From assembly GCA_016462625.1 (NCBI GenBank), contig JAEMSV010000067.1, positions 1-21,554 of the forward strand: 21,554 bases of DNA, written 5' to 3'. The notes under the pieces are model-generated. The model was not told the DNA's origin. It ran no database searches and worked only from the letters and a program-made list of their open reading frames with translations. This stretch comes from Solirubrobacteraceae bacterium. GTDB taxonomy: Bacteria; Actinomycetota; Thermoleophilia; Solirubrobacterales; Solirubrobacteraceae. The translations under genes were made by a program, and so were the position numbers. Positions 18,568-21,554 of the stretch are shown here, piece after piece (position 1 is the first letter of the stretch; every line of letters starts with the position of its first letter).

Positions 18568-19439
18568 CGACGGCGACCCGGCGCGCCGGGCTGCGCGCGC
18601 AACCAGTCCACGTACGCGTGGATGGCGTCGCCGATGGGCCGGCAGTCGAGCGCCAGCCGCGGCTCGTCGCCCGCCTCGTACGACCGCTCGTCGCCGGGAG
18701 GTGGCTCGCCGCCGGGGGTCTCGACGACCCCGTTTCCTACTGCCGCCACGACGGCACGGGCGGCGTCGAGGAGGGACGTCGGCGTCCCGCTGGCCGCGAT
18801 CACGATGTCGGCGGGCGCACCACCGCGCACTACCCCGTCGAGCCCCGCGACGAGGTCATCGACGTAGACGAAGTCCCGGGTCCGCGCCGGGTCACCGGGG
18901 ATGACGATGGGCTCGCCCGCCAGGGCACGTGCGGCGAAGGCGGCGATCGCACCGGTGGCGCCTTCCCAGTGGACCTGCCCGGGGCCGAACACGGAGGTCA
19001 GGCGCACGATCGCACTGCGGGCCTCGTGGGCGAGGCACGCCTGCTCGCCGAGGCGCTTCGACGCCGCATAGGGATCGGGGCTGGGCACGACGCCGGCCCG
19101 GATCGACGACGGATACACGAGCAGCACGTCGTGCTCGCGGCAGCCCTCGAGCAGGTTCAGGGTGGTGCCGGCGTTGCCCAGCACGGCGGCGGCGGGATCG
19201 TCGCGGGCGAACGCGGGGGAGGGGACTCCGGCGAAATGCAGGACCGCGTCGTGGCCGGCGACGAGCGCACGGGCGTCCGGCGAACCGGCATCGAGCGCGA
19301 CGGCGTCGAGATCCTGCGACGCCGTGCGCTCCCGCGCACCGGGCCGGGCGAGCGGCGTGACCTCGTGGCCACGCTCGCGCAGCAGGACGGTCGCCCGCCA
19401 CCCGAGGTAGCCGGTCGCTCCGGTGATCAGCAGCCGCAT
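18564..19439 (-). CDS. NAD-dependent epimerase/dehydratase (extended SDR)
   Basis: 291 residues with the dinucleotide-binding motif GATGYLG at 7-13, the active-site serines in YPSSI (Ser111/112) and the catalytic pair Tyr124-xxx-Lys128 in YAASK. RDFVYVDDLV is the conserved block of sugar-nucleotide epimerases/dehydratases. Such enzymes act on NDP-sugars for wall or capsule glycans, but some members reduce other substrates, so the substrate is open. The ATG at 19439 lies 22 bases after the stop of the secreted protein gene and has no Shine-Dalgarno; cotranscription with nfo and that gene is likely. Its stop (CTA on the plus strand) and the dnaE stop share the four bases CTAG. Confidence 0.9.
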
Positions 19440-19461
19440 GCGCAGGATCGTCGCATGGGAC

Positions 19462-20472
19462 TCAGCGGCGCAGCCGGACCGTCTTGGCCCCGAGCGTCCG
19501 CGTGTTGCCTGTGGCGTCCTTGGCGATGGTCGTCAGCGTGAGCTCGGCCTTGCGCTTGCCGCGGAGCTTGCGCTTCCCGGACCGACTGAGCCTGACGGTC
19601 ACCTTCACCGGTCCCGCGGCGCTCACCGGAGCGCTGCCGCGGCCGACGAGCGTCTTGCCGAGTCGCAGCTCCTGGGAGACCGCCCCGGCCTCGCTGACCG
19701 TGACGGTGGAGGTCAGGCCCTTCGTGGCGAGGACGCCGAGCTTGGGCGCCTTGCCCAGCTTGAGGGTGCCGGTCGGCGCCAGCGTGTCCTGCACCGGCGG
19801 GGGCGACTGCGGCTCGACCACCGGCGGCGGGGGCGGCGGCAGCACGGCCGCGCCCGAGCAGGCCGGGGCGGCGACGCGATGGTCGACGCTGATCCGGCCG
19901 CTCTCGGCGCCGTTGTCGTAGGTGTAGGACTGGCGGACGAAGGCGAGCGCGCCTGCCCCGACCGGACCGGTGAACGTGCCGGTCGCCACGCCGGGGCCGG
20001 CCGTGGTCGCCCCATCGCCGAGGCCGACGATGCCGACCGCCCACTCCTTCCAGTGCTTCTCGAACCCGACCTTCCCGGAGATCGCCGTCGCGCCGTCGGC
20101 GCCGCAGACCGCGCCCGCGACCTTCGGCGTGCTCTCGTACACGACGATCGCGCGCATCTGCCACGAGTTCGCGTTGATGATCCGGTCAACCGTGGCGCGG
20201 TCGTTCTGCAGGAGTGTGGCGCCGGAGATCGTCGCGCAGACCATCCCGTTGCCGCAGTCGCCCATCGGGACGCCCTGGACGAGCTTGTTCTCCTCGCCGC
20301 GCCGGATGGAGAGCTGCATTCCCGGCGTGCCGGTGGTTCTGGCGGTGATCGAGGGTTGCGCCCCGGTATGAACATCCAGCTCGGTGTAGAGCGGCGCGGC
20401 CTCGGCACCGGCGGGCACACTGAGAGCGGTGAGGGCGCCGAGCAGCGCGGCGCGGGAGGTGATGGAGGTCAT
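19462..20472 (-). CDS. Secreted protein with basic C-terminal beta module, unknown function
   Basis: 336 residues. A signal peptide covers about residues 1-25 (hydrophobic core LLGALTALSVPAG, cleavage near AEA). A domain of about 180 residues with four cysteines (GDCGNGMVC, VCGADG, PACSG) was not recognised; the cysteines could form two disulfides outside the cell. A Pro-rich hinge (PPPPPPVVEPQSPPP) leads to a Lys/Arg-rich C-terminal module (~230-336) with the pattern LSRSGKRKLRGKRKAELTLT ... resembling the end of the propeller protein at 7916-9895. Such modules are often appended to exported proteins in Solirubrobacterales-like genomes; that is from memory. It sits 29 bases downstream of nfo and 22 bases upstream of the epimerase, same strand. 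No membrane anchor. Confidence 0.8.
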   Translation of the reverse strand: MTSITSRAALLGALTALSVPAGAEAAPLYTELDVHTGAQPSITARTTGTPGMQLSIRRGEENKLVQGVPMGDCGNGMVCATISGATLLQNDRATVDRIINANSWQMRAIVVYESTPKVAGAVCGADGATAISGKVGFEKHWKEWAVGIVGLGDGATTAGPGVATGTFTGPVGAGALAFVRQSYTYDNGAESGRISVDHRVAAPACSGAAVLPPPPPPVVEPQSPPPVQDTLAPTGTLKLGKAPKLGVLATKGLTSTVTVSEAGAVSQELRLGKTLVGRGSAPVSAAGPVKVTVRLSRSGKRKLRGKRKAELTLTTIAKDATGNTRTLGAKTVRLRR

Positions 20473-20482
20473 GCCCTGTCAA

Positions 20483-20497
20483 GGCGCGCTCCGCGCC
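20483..20497. repeat. GC hairpin between nfo and the secreted protein gene
   Basis: GGCGCG (20483-20488) and CGCGCC (20492-20497) are perfect inverse complements around a 3-base centre. It fills half of the 29-base gap after the nfo stop. With no T-run on the minus strand it is unlikely to terminate fully; it may stabilise or attenuate the transcript. Confidence 0.5.
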
Positions 20498-20501
20498 GGA
20501 C

Positions 20502-21554
<1,053 letters not shown>

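Noticed and set aside
20477..20482. TTGACA on the minus strand before the secreted protein gene
   Set aside because: It sits 4 bases before the ATG, so it cannot serve as a -35 for that gene; no -10 follows at proper distance outside coding sequence.

Overview
The window is a compact, visibly GC-rich chromosomal segment with short intergenic gaps, many 4-base ATGA gene overlaps and strong long antisense shadow frames. The gene order (SpoU-type rRNA methyltransferase end, pheS, pheT, argC, argJ, argB, argD, ... argG) matches the actinobacterial layout known from Mycobacterium tuberculosis (tsnR ... pheS-pheT ... argC-J-B-D-F-R-G-H). The secreted proteins with a Lys/Arg-rich C-terminal beta module suggest a deep-branching actinobacterium such as Thermoleophilia/Solirubrobacterales. 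That placement is inference; there is no rRNA here to prove it.

Layout. 1-65: 3' end of a SpoU/TrmH methyltransferase. 79-7886: a tightly packed + strand operon, pheS-pheT-argC-argJ-argB-argD, with overlapping starts and stops at four of its five junctions. It makes both subunits of phenylalanyl-tRNA synthetase and takes glutamate through the acetylated intermediates to N-acetylornithine and ornithine. 7916-9895: a secreted beta-propeller protein lying where argF and argR would be expected. 9952-12691: argG followed 13 bases later by a group II PLP decarboxylase of unknown substrate; argF, argR and argH are not in the window. 12674-12979 (-) and 13035-14888 (+): a small putative membrane protein diverging from a large multidomain protein with a coiled coil and two SCP2-like domains. 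15019-18567: dnaE, the replicative polymerase, with a complete set of PHP metal ligands. 18564-21362, all on the - strand: nfo (endonuclease IV), a secreted protein and a sugar-nucleotide-epimerase-like enzyme. 21401-end: 5' end of gltX, divergent from nfo.

Two signals stand out that ordinary annotation would miss. First, seven genes that lead transcription units (pheS, argG, the two divergent unknown genes, dnaE, nfo, gltX) have a TANNNT -10-like hexamer 7-10 bases before the start codon and no convincing Shine-Dalgarno, which is the signature of leaderless mRNAs. argJ and the propeller gene instead have GGGAGG. Second, the spacers after argC (4558-4620) and after the SCP2-like gene (14885-14949) each carry two back-to-back hairpins. 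All four have unrelated but self-complementary stems, a shared C-TGC-G tip, and the first hairpin of each pair begins in the stop codon region of the upstream gene. They look like a family of small dispersed palindromic elements.

No tRNA, rRNA, CRISPR array, insertion sequence or prophage gene was seen.
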